Shown here in pieces: positions 15,729-23,724 of a stretch of 62,137 bases of DNA. A program made the position numbers and the translations under genes. Position 1 is the stretch's first letter. Every line of letters begins with the position of its first letter. The notes under the pieces were generated by a model, which worked only from the letters and a program-made list of their open reading frames with translations, did no database searches and had not been told where the DNA came from. This DNA is from Spirochaetia bacterium (GTDB taxonomy: Bacteria; Spirochaetota; Spirochaetia; CADAEX01), in the NCBI GenBank assembly GCA_017535435.1, contig JAFXTY010000049.1, positions 1 through 62,137 on the forward strand, written 5' to 3'.

Positions 15729-17058
15729 CTAGTTAGTCTCATCAGGTGTATCAGTTGCTAACGCAACAGCTTCGTCAAACATATCAAGGTAATCAGTATA
15801 CAAATTCTTTACTTCATCAGAATCTGCATCTTTTCCAACTTTCGAAGCGATTAACATTTTAAAATAATCCCTTGGTGTAAATTCTTTTGTAGTCTTTGCA
15901 AAATTTTTTTTTCAAACCATCATAATTCTGAAAAATCTCACGTGCAATTCTATGACGTTTTACCACAAAAAGTTTATCTTTTTCTTCTGCCTCAAGTTCA
16001 GCATTAAGGTTAACAATATTACCTGAAGTTAAAATGACATCGACATATGTTTCCTGTGGATTCTGCTTAAGGTCATGCTCCAAATATCGCAATTTTTGCT
16101 TAAGTGTATCTAAATCACCTTCAAATTGTTCATAACGTATTACAGTTCTTGGCACATTAATTATATGAACACTTGGTAAATTCTCATGACTTACATCTAC
16201 AACAAGTATGTTTTGTGCATGTTTGGCCTCATCAAAGCCCATCACAAATGGGGAACCTGAATAACGTACCCTTTCGTTCTTTGCTACACGTGTTGAATAA
16301 TGGATATGTCCAAGTGCAACATAGTTAAACCCTTTAGGGAAAATATCAATTGAAACATTTCCAATTGTACCCACTACATCACGAACCCCATTATCAATTG
16401 CAAAGTTTGAAAGATTACGACCTTCTAAATCAGCAGCATAAAGATGTCCTGTTGCCAGTAAAGGAATATCACGACCTGCTCGTAATTCCTCAGCCTTCGT
16501 ATACACATCTTCATAGAGACGTTTCAGCAGGTTATCATCAGAAAAATCTTTGTCACTAATGTTAGAAACACCTTCTTTTATAGGGTTTTCACCTTCATAA
16601 ACTAAATTTTTTCGTTTATAAAAATCCACCAGCTCCAAATCACGCATAAAAGGCACAGCGCAACAAATCCCTATTATTTCACCTTTATCATCTTTCAGTT
16701 CAAATACCAAATCTTCTATAGTACGATTGCATATAGACCCCACCACTTTAACATTAAGGAATTCGAGAATCTCAGCCGGGGCATCAAGTAACGCACCTGA
16801 ATCGTGGTTTCCACCTACAACAACAACATTAGTACAAGAGGTACCCTGCAATGATGCTAAAAACCTATAGTACTGGCTTTTGGCGATATTTGACGGATTT
16901 ACTACATCAAAAATATCACCAGCAATTATGAGAGCCTGCACCTCTAAATCCATAATTTGTTTTCTCAACCAGCATAAAAAAACTTCTGATTCTTTTGAAC
17001 GATCAATTTCATGCATTGAATTACCGAGATGTAAATCGGCAGTATGAATAAATTTCAT
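15729..17058 (-). CDS. sbcD: SbcD nuclease subunit, interrupted by a frameshift near its C-terminus
   Basis: Mre11-like metallophosphoesterase with TADLHLG (residues 6-12), GDIFDVV, GGNHDSG and ALGHIH metal-binding motifs. The uninterrupted frame stops after 399 residues at 15859. Just before this, a run of nine A on the coding strand (15904-15912) shifts the frame: with eight A the protein would continue through FAKTTKEFTPRDYFKML... to a stop at 15729, about 442 residues, placing the end 11 bp before sbcC. The mismatch may be a base-calling error, a true mutation or a slippery site. Catalytic motifs are intact either way. Confidence 0.85.
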
Positions 17059-17065
17059 TTTAATC

Positions 17066-18463
17066 CTATTTTATTTTATAAATTTTATTAATTACATTTT
17101 TTTGGATATACTGTTTATTAATCCAGAAACACATTTTCTTTTCTTTTGTTCCCTGCGGAGAAAGAACTAATTTATAGGAATTTTGAGCATGAGGTCTTAC
17201 ATGAGATGCAGGATTATCTTTTATCTTTGAGAAGTGTTGATAATCTCCCTGTTTAACTTTTTCTTTTGTATCTGACCAGACTTTTTCGAATTGTTTATAA
17301 TCATCTTCCGGAATCTGCCAAAATACGACTCTATCTAAGTAATATTCACTTTCAGCTGAATCTTTTTTAAACAGTGCAAAAATAAACTTGCTTGTTATTG
17401 CACTATAGAAATAACTGTCTTCCCATTCTTCATCAATAATCTCAAAATAATCTATAGCCTTGAATGAAATATGTTCTGTTATTCGTCCATTGGGTTCAAC
17501 CCTGATAGTTTTCAACTGTATTCCAGAAGCATTAAACTCATAGCAATTATCTTCTTTCTTATTAAGTCCAACTATACTACGTGCCAAGTTTGCATATCGA
17601 CTTTTTTCTTTAGGATTATATTTCTTATTAAGCAACTTAGCTATTTCATCAGCAGACATTTTCATAAAAGGTTCAAATAAAGAAAAAATTTTTTGCTCAA
17701 ATTTTTCATTTTCATCCAAGAGCCGTTTTTCGGGGGAACGACCTTTTCTTTTTCGTTCCATAAGAACTTGGAAGATATGATTAATATACCCAAGCTTAAA
17801 ACAAAAAGCTCTTCCCCTAGCCTTTACAGCTGAATGAGGCTGAACCTGCATACTTGAAGCAGAGGTTGCTCCCTTTGTGCAAGCTCCAAGATAAAGGGTA
17901 TCCCCTTCTGATATTTCATGAGCTTTGCCATTGTGCACTTTTTCTACAATTGTTTCCCAATCGCACTTAATTTGATATTCATCTTCCTTCAGACATTGCC
18001 ATAAATCAACAAGTTCTATATGCAAATCATCAACAGCTAAATCAGCATTATGTTCATAAAAGACAAGGAGAATATTCTCGTTTTTGTCTTTGAAATGTGA
18101 CTGTTCAAAAACTTCTTTATCCAAATCATTATAAGTGAAATGACTCAACACTAACCTTTCTTTTACTTTTACTTCGTGGTTGTCACCAAGAGCTTTTAAT
18201 GGTGAAGTTTTCAATTCTAGTTTTGCTTTAGGAAAATCAGGCTGTGATTTATTATCATTTTCTTTCCCGAAATAAGCTGTTTCCAAGTAGTTTCCGAGAG
18301 AACCTTTATGTTTAGGGATTATTTCACTTTCAGGAATATCCTGGTCTAATCCTGCATATGTATGATGCTCAAAATTTGTCTCATGAATTGTACTTGACTC
18401 AAGACGTCTCGCAAAATCCATGATTGAATCAATATTTGAATCATCATACACAAGTTTTTTCAT
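17066..18463 (-). CDS. Sau3AI/MutH-like type II restriction endonuclease
   Basis: A 465-residue protein whose N-terminal domain has the MutH/Sau3AI catalytic layout: LGNYLETAYFG with Glu61, then D76-x6-E83-x-K85 in QPDFPKAKLELKTS, the same D-x6-E-x-K spacing as MutH. Sau3AI-type enzymes cut GATC, and their C-terminal half is a second, catalytically inactive MutH-like domain; the 465-residue length fits. It starts 3 bp after the methyltransferase stop, as expected for a restriction-modification pair, and ends 7 bp before sbcD. Recognition of GATC is inferred from the family. Confidence 0.85.
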   Translation of the reverse strand: MKKLVYDDSNIDSIMDFARRLESSTIHETNFEHHTYAGLDQDIPESEIIPKHKGSLGNYLETAYFGKENDNKSQPDFPKAKLELKTSPLKALGDNHEVKVKERLVLSHFTYNDLDKEVFEQSHFKDKNENILLVFYEHNADLAVDDLHIELVDLWQCLKEDEYQIKCDWETIVEKVHNGKAHEISEGDTLYLGACTKGATSASSMQVQPHSAVKARGRAFCFKLGYINHIFQVLMERKRKGRSPEKRLLDENEKFEQKIFSLFEPFMKMSADEIAKLLNKKYNPKEKSRYANLARSIVGLNKKEDNCYEFNASGIQLKTIRVEPNGRITEHISFKAIDYFEIIDEEWEDSYFYSAITSKFIFALFKKDSAESEYYLDRVVFWQIPEDDYKQFEKVWSDTKEKVKQGDYQHFSKIKDNPASHVRPHAQNSYKLVLSPQGTKEKKMCFWINKQYIQKNVINKIYKIK

Positions 18464-18466
18464 GCA

Positions 18467-19684
18467 TTATTCCTTAGCAAAAATCTTGTTAAGCGTTTTT
18501 CCCATTCTCTCGACCATACCGACAACAAGTGCATTTCCCATGCAGAAATATCTGAACCTTTCAGGCATTCCAGTGTTTGTCCAATCATCAGGGAATCCTT
18601 GAATTCTTTCTGTTTCAACAGGAGTCAGAATACGAAGCTTTTTACTTTTTATATCTTTAACAACATGAGTACTTCTATTTAATGTTCCTTCTGATGTAAG
18701 CATCGTCCGAGCAGGGCTATCTAAGTTGTCAGGAAAAGCTATTGGCCCTTCGCTAAAAGTGTATGAAAAACCAGTCTTAGCTTTTCTTTCTATTCTTTTG
18801 GCACCTTTAAGGAAAACCCATTTTTCCATAACTTTGTCATCAATAAAATATTTTTTATCAGCACTTTTTTCCAATATGCTTCTAAGTGGTATTGGCAACT
18901 CAAGTATAGGAGATGTTTTTGCTGTAATAATCTTTCCTTTTGACATATATCCAGAATTCTCAAAAGCAAATTTGAAATTATCTGAAACATCTGAAATATC
19001 ATCAGAGTCAATCTCGCACTCTGTAAACTTTTTAATGACCTCTATCGGAAATGTTTTTGCAAAAAAACCTGCTTTCTGCATGATATCTTCAGCTGTCTTC
19101 TTTTTCTGAGTTATCCCATATTTTGCGCTGTTTTTATATGCAAAAATATAGGTTCTTCTTCTGCGCTGTTGACCACCATATTCTGCAGCATTAACAACCC
19201 GCCATTCTACTGAATAATCCAATGCATCAAGACAAGCTAAAATAATACCAAAATCACGACCTCTCTGTTTTGAAGGAGACTTTAGCAGCCTATCAACATT
19301 CTCAAGAAGCACAAAAGGTGCATTTTTAGCAATCAAGGTATCTCTAATCTGCCACCAAAGGACACCCTTTTTACCCTCAATGCCTTTTTCGCCGTAAAGA
19401 GATCTTGCTACAGAATAATCCTGGCATGGAAATCCACCCACCAAGAGATTATGATCAGGAATTGTACTTTTATCGACACAAGCAATATCAATACCAGTAT
19501 CAGAATTGACATCACCAAAATGCCTTACATAACAGTCATGAGCCCACTGCACCTTCTTCCCTGGCTCCCATTGCGAGAACCATACAGTTTTCCATTCTTT
19601 TGAGGCAGCTTCTAATCCAAGCCGGAATCCTCCGACTCCTGCAAATAACTCACATACTGTTTTTTTCAACATTTTTATATCCAT
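18467..19684 (-). CDS. DNA (cytosine-5)-methyltransferase, Sau3AI-like modification enzyme
   Basis: A 405-residue m5C methyltransferase. Motif I FAGVGGFRLG (14-23), motif IV GGFPCQDYS with catalytic Cys87, motif VI ENV (128-130), motif VIII QQRRRRTY, and motif X with GNALVVGM are in order. The region after PCQ (SVARSLYGEKGIEGKKG) is like that of GATC-specific M.Sau3AI relatives. The start may be ATG 19684 or ATG 19672; the latter has GGATAT 4 nt upstream. First gene of an operon with the restriction enzyme, sbcD and sbcC. Confidence 0.92.
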   Translation of the reverse strand: MDIKMLKKTVCELFAGVGGFRLGLEAASKEWKTVWFSQWEPGKKVQWAHDCYVRHFGDVNSDTGIDIACVDKSTIPDHNLLVGGFPCQDYSVARSLYGEKGIEGKKGVLWWQIRDTLIAKNAPFVLLENVDRLLKSPSKQRGRDFGIILACLDALDYSVEWRVVNAAEYGGQQRRRRTYIFAYKNSAKYGITQKKKTAEDIMQKAGFFAKTFPIEVIKKFTECEIDSDDISDVSDNFKFAFENSGYMSKGKIITAKTSPILELPIPLRSILEKSADKKYFIDDKVMEKWVFLKGAKRIERKAKTGFSYTFSEGPIAFPDNLDSPARTMLTSEGTLNRSTHVVKDIKSKKLRILTPVETERIQGFPDDWTNTGMPERFRYFCMGNALVVGMVERMGKTLNKIFAKE

Positions 19685-19719
19685 TTGAATTTATAACATA
19701 TTTTTTTACAAAAAAAAAG

Positions 19720-19746
19720 TAGCAAGGGTGAGTCCTACCCCTGCTA
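19720..19746 (+). repeat. Hairpin repeat, right copy, flanking the AT-rich island
   Basis: TAGCA-A-GGG (19720-19728) pairs imperfectly with CCC-C-TGCTA (19738-19746). It shares AGTCCTACCCCTGCTA with the copy at 11388-11403, in the same orientation. Confidence 0.5.
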
Positions 19747-19788
19747 TAAGTTTCTTAATCCAGACTTTAACTGCAACTGAAAAACTTC

Positions 19789-19950
19789 CTAGTCTGGGAT
19801 GATTTCATAGCCTTCCTCAATGTCATCACCGCACCATTCGCATGTCTGCCCTTCATCCTTATCAAAGCTGACTTCCAAGGTTGCAACTTTCCCTTCTCTG
19901 CTCTCAATAGCTCTCAAACAATCAAAACAAACTATCATGTTTTCTATCAT
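19789..19950 (-). CDS. Small putative zinc-ribbon protein, 53 residues
   Basis: The start at 19950 follows AGGAGA closely. The product, MIENMIVCFDCLRAIE... to ...TCEWCGDDIEEGYEIIPD, has two CxxC pairs about 28 residues apart, the spacing of a small treble-clef or zinc-ribbon fold, and is acidic overall. I do not recognise a family. It is divergent from the Nudix gene, with 49 bp between. Its conserved Cys pairs and good ribosome-binding site support that it is real. Confidence 0.6.
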   Translation of the reverse strand: MIENMIVCFDCLRAIESREGKVATLEVSFDKDEGQTCEWCGDDIEEGYEIIPD

Positions 19951-19999
19951 AACAATCTCCTCTTTTCTTATATCTTCTTTCCCGATATACTTCTCCCAT

Positions 20000-20386
20000 A
20001 TGAAGACCATCCATGTAGTAGCAGCCATCATTATCAAGGACCACAAGCTCTTTGCCACCCAGCGGGGTTATGGCGAGTTCAAGGATGGCTGGGAGTTCCC
20101 AGGTGGCAAGGTGGAGCCAGGTGAGACTCCTCAGGATGCCCTTAAACGGGAGATCCGGGAAGAACTGGCCACAGAGATAGCGGTGGACAACTACATCAGT
20201 ACCATCGAATACAACTACCCCACTTTTCACCTCTCCATGGAGTGTTATGCCTGCTCAATAATTTCCGGCAGGCTGGAACTTCTGGAGCACGAGAACGCAG
20301 CCTGGCTTTCTAAGGAAACCCTGCGATCTGTCTCATGGCTCCCGGCAGATATCTGCATACTGGATAAGGTAGAAAGGTTACTTTAG
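20000..20386 (+). CDS. Nudix hydrolase, MutT-like
   Basis: A 128-residue Nudix pyrophosphohydrolase. The ATG at 20000 gives the usual N-terminus KTIHVVAAIII. The Nudix box runs from Gly36 (GKVEPGETPQDALKREIREEL) with the metal-binding REIREE; the final glycine of the consensus is Ala57. The pattern ATQRGYGEFKDGWEFPGGKVE resembles MutT/CTP pyrophosphohydrolases that clean up oxidised or unwanted nucleotides. The ribosome-binding site is weak. The 3' end overlaps the converging ADP-ribosylglycohydrolase gene by 4 bp. Confidence 0.9.
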   Translation: MKTIHVVAAIIIKDHKLFATQRGYGEFKDGWEFPGGKVEPGETPQDALKREIREELATEIAVDNYISTIEYNYPTFHLSMECYACSIISGRLELLEHENAAWLSKETLRSVSWLPADICILDKVERLL

Positions 20387-21282
20387 TCCTTATGCCGTTC
20401 ATCTATCATTTCATCGATTGCTTCATTATTCTTCCAATCCTTTGCACCTGGTTTGAGACCGCCAAGATCAAGTGGTTTCCACTTATTTAATCCTATCGCT
20501 TTATCGAACCGGTCCAGCACTTCCATCATGTCTGGCATAAGATAGTCCCGGCACTCGGCCAGCAGCTTCTTTGGCATGCCGTAGAAAGCCTCGGCAATAC
20601 CTCCGGTGATGCAGGCCTGGGTGTCGGCATCGCCGCCCAACGACACAGCAAGCCGTATGGCATCCTCGTAGTCCCTGCTGTCCAGGAAGGCCACTATTGC
20701 CTCGGGCACTGTCCCCTGGCAGGTCTCGTCGAACTCGTAGTCGGGCCTTATCTGGTCGCAGGTGCGTTCCAGGTTGTAGTCGAACTCCTTCTGGATGTAG
20801 TCCTTTATCTCATCCTTGCTCTTTCCTGTGCGGGCCAGGAATATAGCGGCCGCTGTGGCATCTGCACCGTCAATTCCGAAGGGATGGTTATGGGTCACCT
20901 CCGCAGTCCAACGGGCCACCTTCCTGGTTGTCTCCAGAGTATCGTAAAGCCAGCCTGCCGCCGACACCCGCATGGCGGAACCGTTGCCATAGCTGCCGTA
21001 AGGCTCGGTCATATCGGAGAAAAGCCAGTGATGGAACCGCCCGCCGTACCCTGCGAATGGATACTTTGCTCCCCACTTCTTGAAGCTCTTGATCAGGGCC
21101 TTCTTCACCTCTTCCTCCCCGGGATTCTTCCCGAACATCATAAGGGCTTCAGCCACAGCTATGGTCATGACCGAGTCGTCGGTGAACATGGAATCGTCGG
21201 TTAAAAGAGGGAAATCTGTTGTCTCTATGGGGTCAAACTCGTAGGGAGATCCTACGATGTCGCCTAAAATTGCTCCGTACAT
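20383..21282 (-). CDS. ADP-ribosylglycohydrolase family protein
   Basis: A 299-residue protein with the ARH/DraG signatures: GAILGDIVGSPYEF at the N-terminus, the metal-binding TDDSVMT, GNGSAMRV, and SLGGDADTQACITGGIAEA near residue 215. Members remove ADP-ribose from modified proteins or nucleic acids, using two Mg ions bound by these Asp residues. The substrate is not known. It forms a tail-to-tail overlap with the Nudix gene; both deal with nucleotide derivatives, but there is no evidence that they act together. Confidence 0.9.
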   Translation of the reverse strand: MYGAILGDIVGSPYEFDPIETTDFPLLTDDSMFTDDSVMTIAVAEALMMFGKNPGEEEVKKALIKSFKKWGAKYPFAGYGGRFHHWLFSDMTEPYGSYGNGSAMRVSAAGWLYDTLETTRKVARWTAEVTHNHPFGIDGADATAAAIFLARTGKSKDEIKDYIQKEFDYNLERTCDQIRPDYEFDETCQGTVPEAIVAFLDSRDYEDAIRLAVSLGGDADTQACITGGIAEAFYGMPKKLLAECRDYLMPDMMEVLDRFDKAIGLNKWKPLDLGGLKPGAKDWKNNEAIDEMIDERHKD

Positions 21283-21388
21283 ATCTGCTCCTTTTTAAAT
21301 AATATAACACCTGGGGTGTAGCAAATAATGCTACATATAACAATTTTTTTATGGACAATTTTAATAGGCAGGAATAATATGGGGATAT

Positions 21389-22684
21389 ATGGAACAGCGG
21401 CTCAAAGTTTCTACCTTCCTTAAGTTCTGGGCACCACTTGCGCTCATGCAGGTGATAATGAGCTTCGAGTTTCCTGCCATAATCGCCTTCATCTCCCGCA
21501 TAGGAGATGCCAAGGAGAACCTGGCCATATTCACTGTGGTCACATCCCTCTCCCTTCTTCTGGAAGGTGTCATAATCCAGATGCTGTCCGCCGCCACTGC
21601 CCTCTGCGACAGCTGGAACAACTACCAGCGGGTGAAGCACTTCCTTCTCATAGTGCTGGCCCTGCTTGTGGCAACCCACCTTTTCTGCATCCTCCCGGGA
21701 CCTTTCGGCTTCATCGCAACCACGCTGCTGAGGATTGAGCCCGACTACATAGAGAGCACCCGCATAGCCTTCCTCCTCATGCTGCCCTGGGTTCCCACCA
21801 TAGGGGTGCGCCGGCTGTGGCAGGGTGTCCTGATACGGAACGGCAGGACAGGACTGGTCTCCATGATAACTGTCATAAGGATAATAGTCTGCATCGCGGC
21901 CCTTGCTTTCATGCTATCATTCAGGAACGTGCCTGGCTGCTATGTGGCCTCCATCGCTCTGAGTCTGGGTGTCACAGCCGGCGCCATATCGGCATACCTC
22001 TTTGCCCGCCCTATCCTTAGGGAGCTCCGCAATGTAGTGACCCCCGAGACCATGAGCTGGAGGGAACTGACCCTCTTCTACCTGCCCCTGGCCATGACAT
22101 CTTTCGTCACCGAGGCAGACCGCCCTATCATAGCCGCCGGCATATCCCGGGGACTGCTCCCTACCGAATCCCTGGCCGGATGGGGCGAGGTAATCTCCAT
22201 AATCTCTGTCTTCCGGGCCCTCTGCTACTCCACCCAGGAGGCATCAATAGCGCTGTTCAGCACAAAGGAGAACAACCAGGTGATCCGCAGGGCTGTGTTC
22301 AGGATCTGCGCCGTTGTATGCGGAACCTGCTTCTTCTGCATCTTTGTACCGCCGGTGCGGCAGTATATATTCATAAACATATCGGGTCTCACCCCGGAGC
22401 TTGCCCAACTCTGCAAGGTGCCTCTCATGGTAATCTCCATCACCCTGTTCACCTTCCCTGTGATTGCATGGCTCCGATCCGTGAACATTTACAACAAGAC
22501 AACACGGAACATAGGCTGGGCTGTCTTCATGAACCTGATCGCAGTGACCTTGGCTGTAGTCGTGCTGGACAACGGTTTCTCCATGCTGGGCCTTATGGTT
22601 GGTGCCATCAGCTACATCTTTGCCATGACAGCTGAGTCCGGCTACTTGACAATCAAGAACATTAGTAGTAATAATTCTTACTAA
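21389..22684 (+). CDS. Multidrug/oligosaccharidyl-lipid (MOP) superfamily-like membrane transporter
   Basis: A 431-residue protein with about twelve hydrophobic helices. FLKFWAPLALMQVIMSFEFP at the N-terminus and the internal FYLPLAMTSFVTEADRPIIAAGISR resemble MATE-like exporters and especially ANK-type (progressive ankylosis) relatives, but I cannot assign a substrate. It overlaps the perR gene by 1 bp (TAATG), so it belongs to the perR-rubrerythrin unit and may be controlled by peroxide stress. Confidence 0.65.
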   Translation: MEQRLKVSTFLKFWAPLALMQVIMSFEFPAIIAFISRIGDAKENLAIFTVVTSLSLLLEGVIIQMLSAATALCDSWNNYQRVKHFLLIVLALLVATHLFCILPGPFGFIATTLLRIEPDYIESTRIAFLLMLPWVPTIGVRRLWQGVLIRNGRTGLVSMITVIRIIVCIAALAFMLSFRNVPGCYVASIALSLGVTAGAISAYLFARPILRELRNVVTPETMSWRELTLFYLPLAMTSFVTEADRPIIAAGISRGLLPTESLAGWGEVISIISVFRALCYSTQEASIALFSTKENNQVIRRAVFRICAVVCGTCFFCIFVPPVRQYIFINISGLTPELAQLCKVPLMVISITLFTFPVIAWLRSVNIYNKTTRNIGWAVFMNLIAVTLAVVVLDNGFSMLGLMVGAISYIFAMTAESGYLTIKNISSNNSY

Positions 22685-23088
22685 TGAAAGCACAGAGATA
22701 TTCAAAACAGCGTGAACTTGTACTAAAGACTGTAAAGGCCAACCTAATACACCCTACTGCCCTGGAGATATATGGAATGACCAGAGCGGTGGACCCCACC
22801 ATAAGCATGGGAACTGTCTACCGGAACCTGAACCTTCTGGCAGAGCAGGGAAAGATACTCAGGATAAAGGTGCCCGGCGGTGCCGACCGTTACGACGGAA
22901 CCATAGAGCCCCACAACCATGCGGTGTGCACAAAATGCGGCATGGTCATGGACTACACCTTTGATTTTGACGGCTTGAGCAGTCAGCTGGAGAAGAGCGG
23001 CTTCAAGTGCGAGGAGCTGAACATCACAGTGCGCGGAACCTGTAAAAACTGCCTGACAAAGGCTTTAAATAACGACATGGAGGAATAA
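22684..23088 (+). CDS. perR: Fur-family regulator, PerR-like
   Basis: A 134-residue Fur-family repressor. The winged helix covers [27 protein letters not shown] (23-49). Two CxxC pairs (Cys82/85 and Cys120/123) bind structural zinc, and His77/79 with nearby acidic residues form the regulatory metal site. The rubrerythrin gene follows after 1 bp, the usual PerR context: Fe-dependent oxidation by peroxide releases the repressor. Assignment as PerR rather than Fur rests on size and neighbours. Confidence 0.88.
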   Translation: MKAQRYSKQRELVLKTVKANLIHPTALEIYGMTRAVDPTISMGTVYRNLNLLAEQGKILRIKVPGGADRYDGTIEPHNHAVCTKCGMVMDYTFDFDGLSSQLEKSGFKCEELNITVRGTCKNCLTKALNNDMEE

Positions 23089-23089
23089 G

Positions 23090-23656
23090 ATGGCTAAATT
23101 TGTATGCCCTGTTTGCGGTTATGTATTTGAGGGAGCTGCTGCACCTGCAGTATGCCCTGTTTGTAAGTATGCTGGACCTGACTGGAAGAAGGTCGAGGGC
23201 GAGATGAGCTGGGCTGCAGAGCATGTAGTAGGCGTAGGAAAGAAGTTCGGACCAGACGTTCCGGCAGATGTCCAGGAGCAGATCATCAAGGGTCTCAAGG
23301 CTAACTTTGACGGCGAGTGCTGCGAGGTTGGTATGTACCTGGCTATGGCACGTGTTGCACACAGAGAAGGATATCCTGAGGTCGGACTCTACTGGGAGAA
23401 GGCTGCTTTCGAAGAGGCTGAGCATGCAGCTAAGTTCGCAGAGCTTCTGGGCGAGGTTGTAACCGACAGCACAAAGAAGAACCTGCAGATGCGTGTAGAC
23501 GCAGAGAACGGCGCAACAGCTGGAAAGACAGAGCTTGCCACCCTGGCCAAGAAATACAACCTGGATGCTATCCACGACACAGTTCACGAGATGGCACGGG
23601 ACGAGGCTCGCCACGGAAAGGCACTCAAGGGTCTTCTGGAGAGATATTTCAAATAA
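23090..23656 (+). CDS. Rubrerythrin with N-terminal rubredoxin domain (reverse type)
   Basis: A 188-residue non-haem di-iron peroxidase. The rubredoxin-like Fe(SCys)4 domain is at the N-terminus (CPVC at 6-9, CPVC at 22-25), the reverse of classical rubrerythrins, and the ferritin-like domain follows with its ExxH-type iron ligands (EAEHAAKF and [11 protein letters not shown]). It reduces hydrogen peroxide in the cytoplasm of anaerobes. It lies directly after perR and before a strong terminator. Confidence 0.93.
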   Translation: MAKFVCPVCGYVFEGAAAPAVCPVCKYAGPDWKKVEGEMSWAAEHVVGVGKKFGPDVPADVQEQIIKGLKANFDGECCEVGMYLAMARVAHREGYPEVGLYWEKAAFEEAEHAAKFAELLGEVVTDSTKKNLQMRVDAENGATAGKTELATLAKKYNLDAIHDTVHEMARDEARHGKALKGLLERYFK

Positions 23657-23679
23657 TCTGCTGCTTTATGCACGCAAGG

Positions 23680-23708
23680 GGCCAGGGTATACACTCTGGC
23701 CTTTTTTT
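23680..23708 (+). terminator. Rho-independent terminator after the rubrerythrin gene
   Basis: GGCCAG (23680-23685) and CTGGCC (23696-23701) form the stem, followed by seven T. Confidence 0.9.
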
Positions 23709-23724
23709 ATGTTATTTTATAAGT

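Noticed and set aside
19750-19800. CCAGACT/AGTCTGG pair over the end of the small zinc-ribbon gene as a terminator
   Set aside because: The arms are short, far apart and not followed by a T run.
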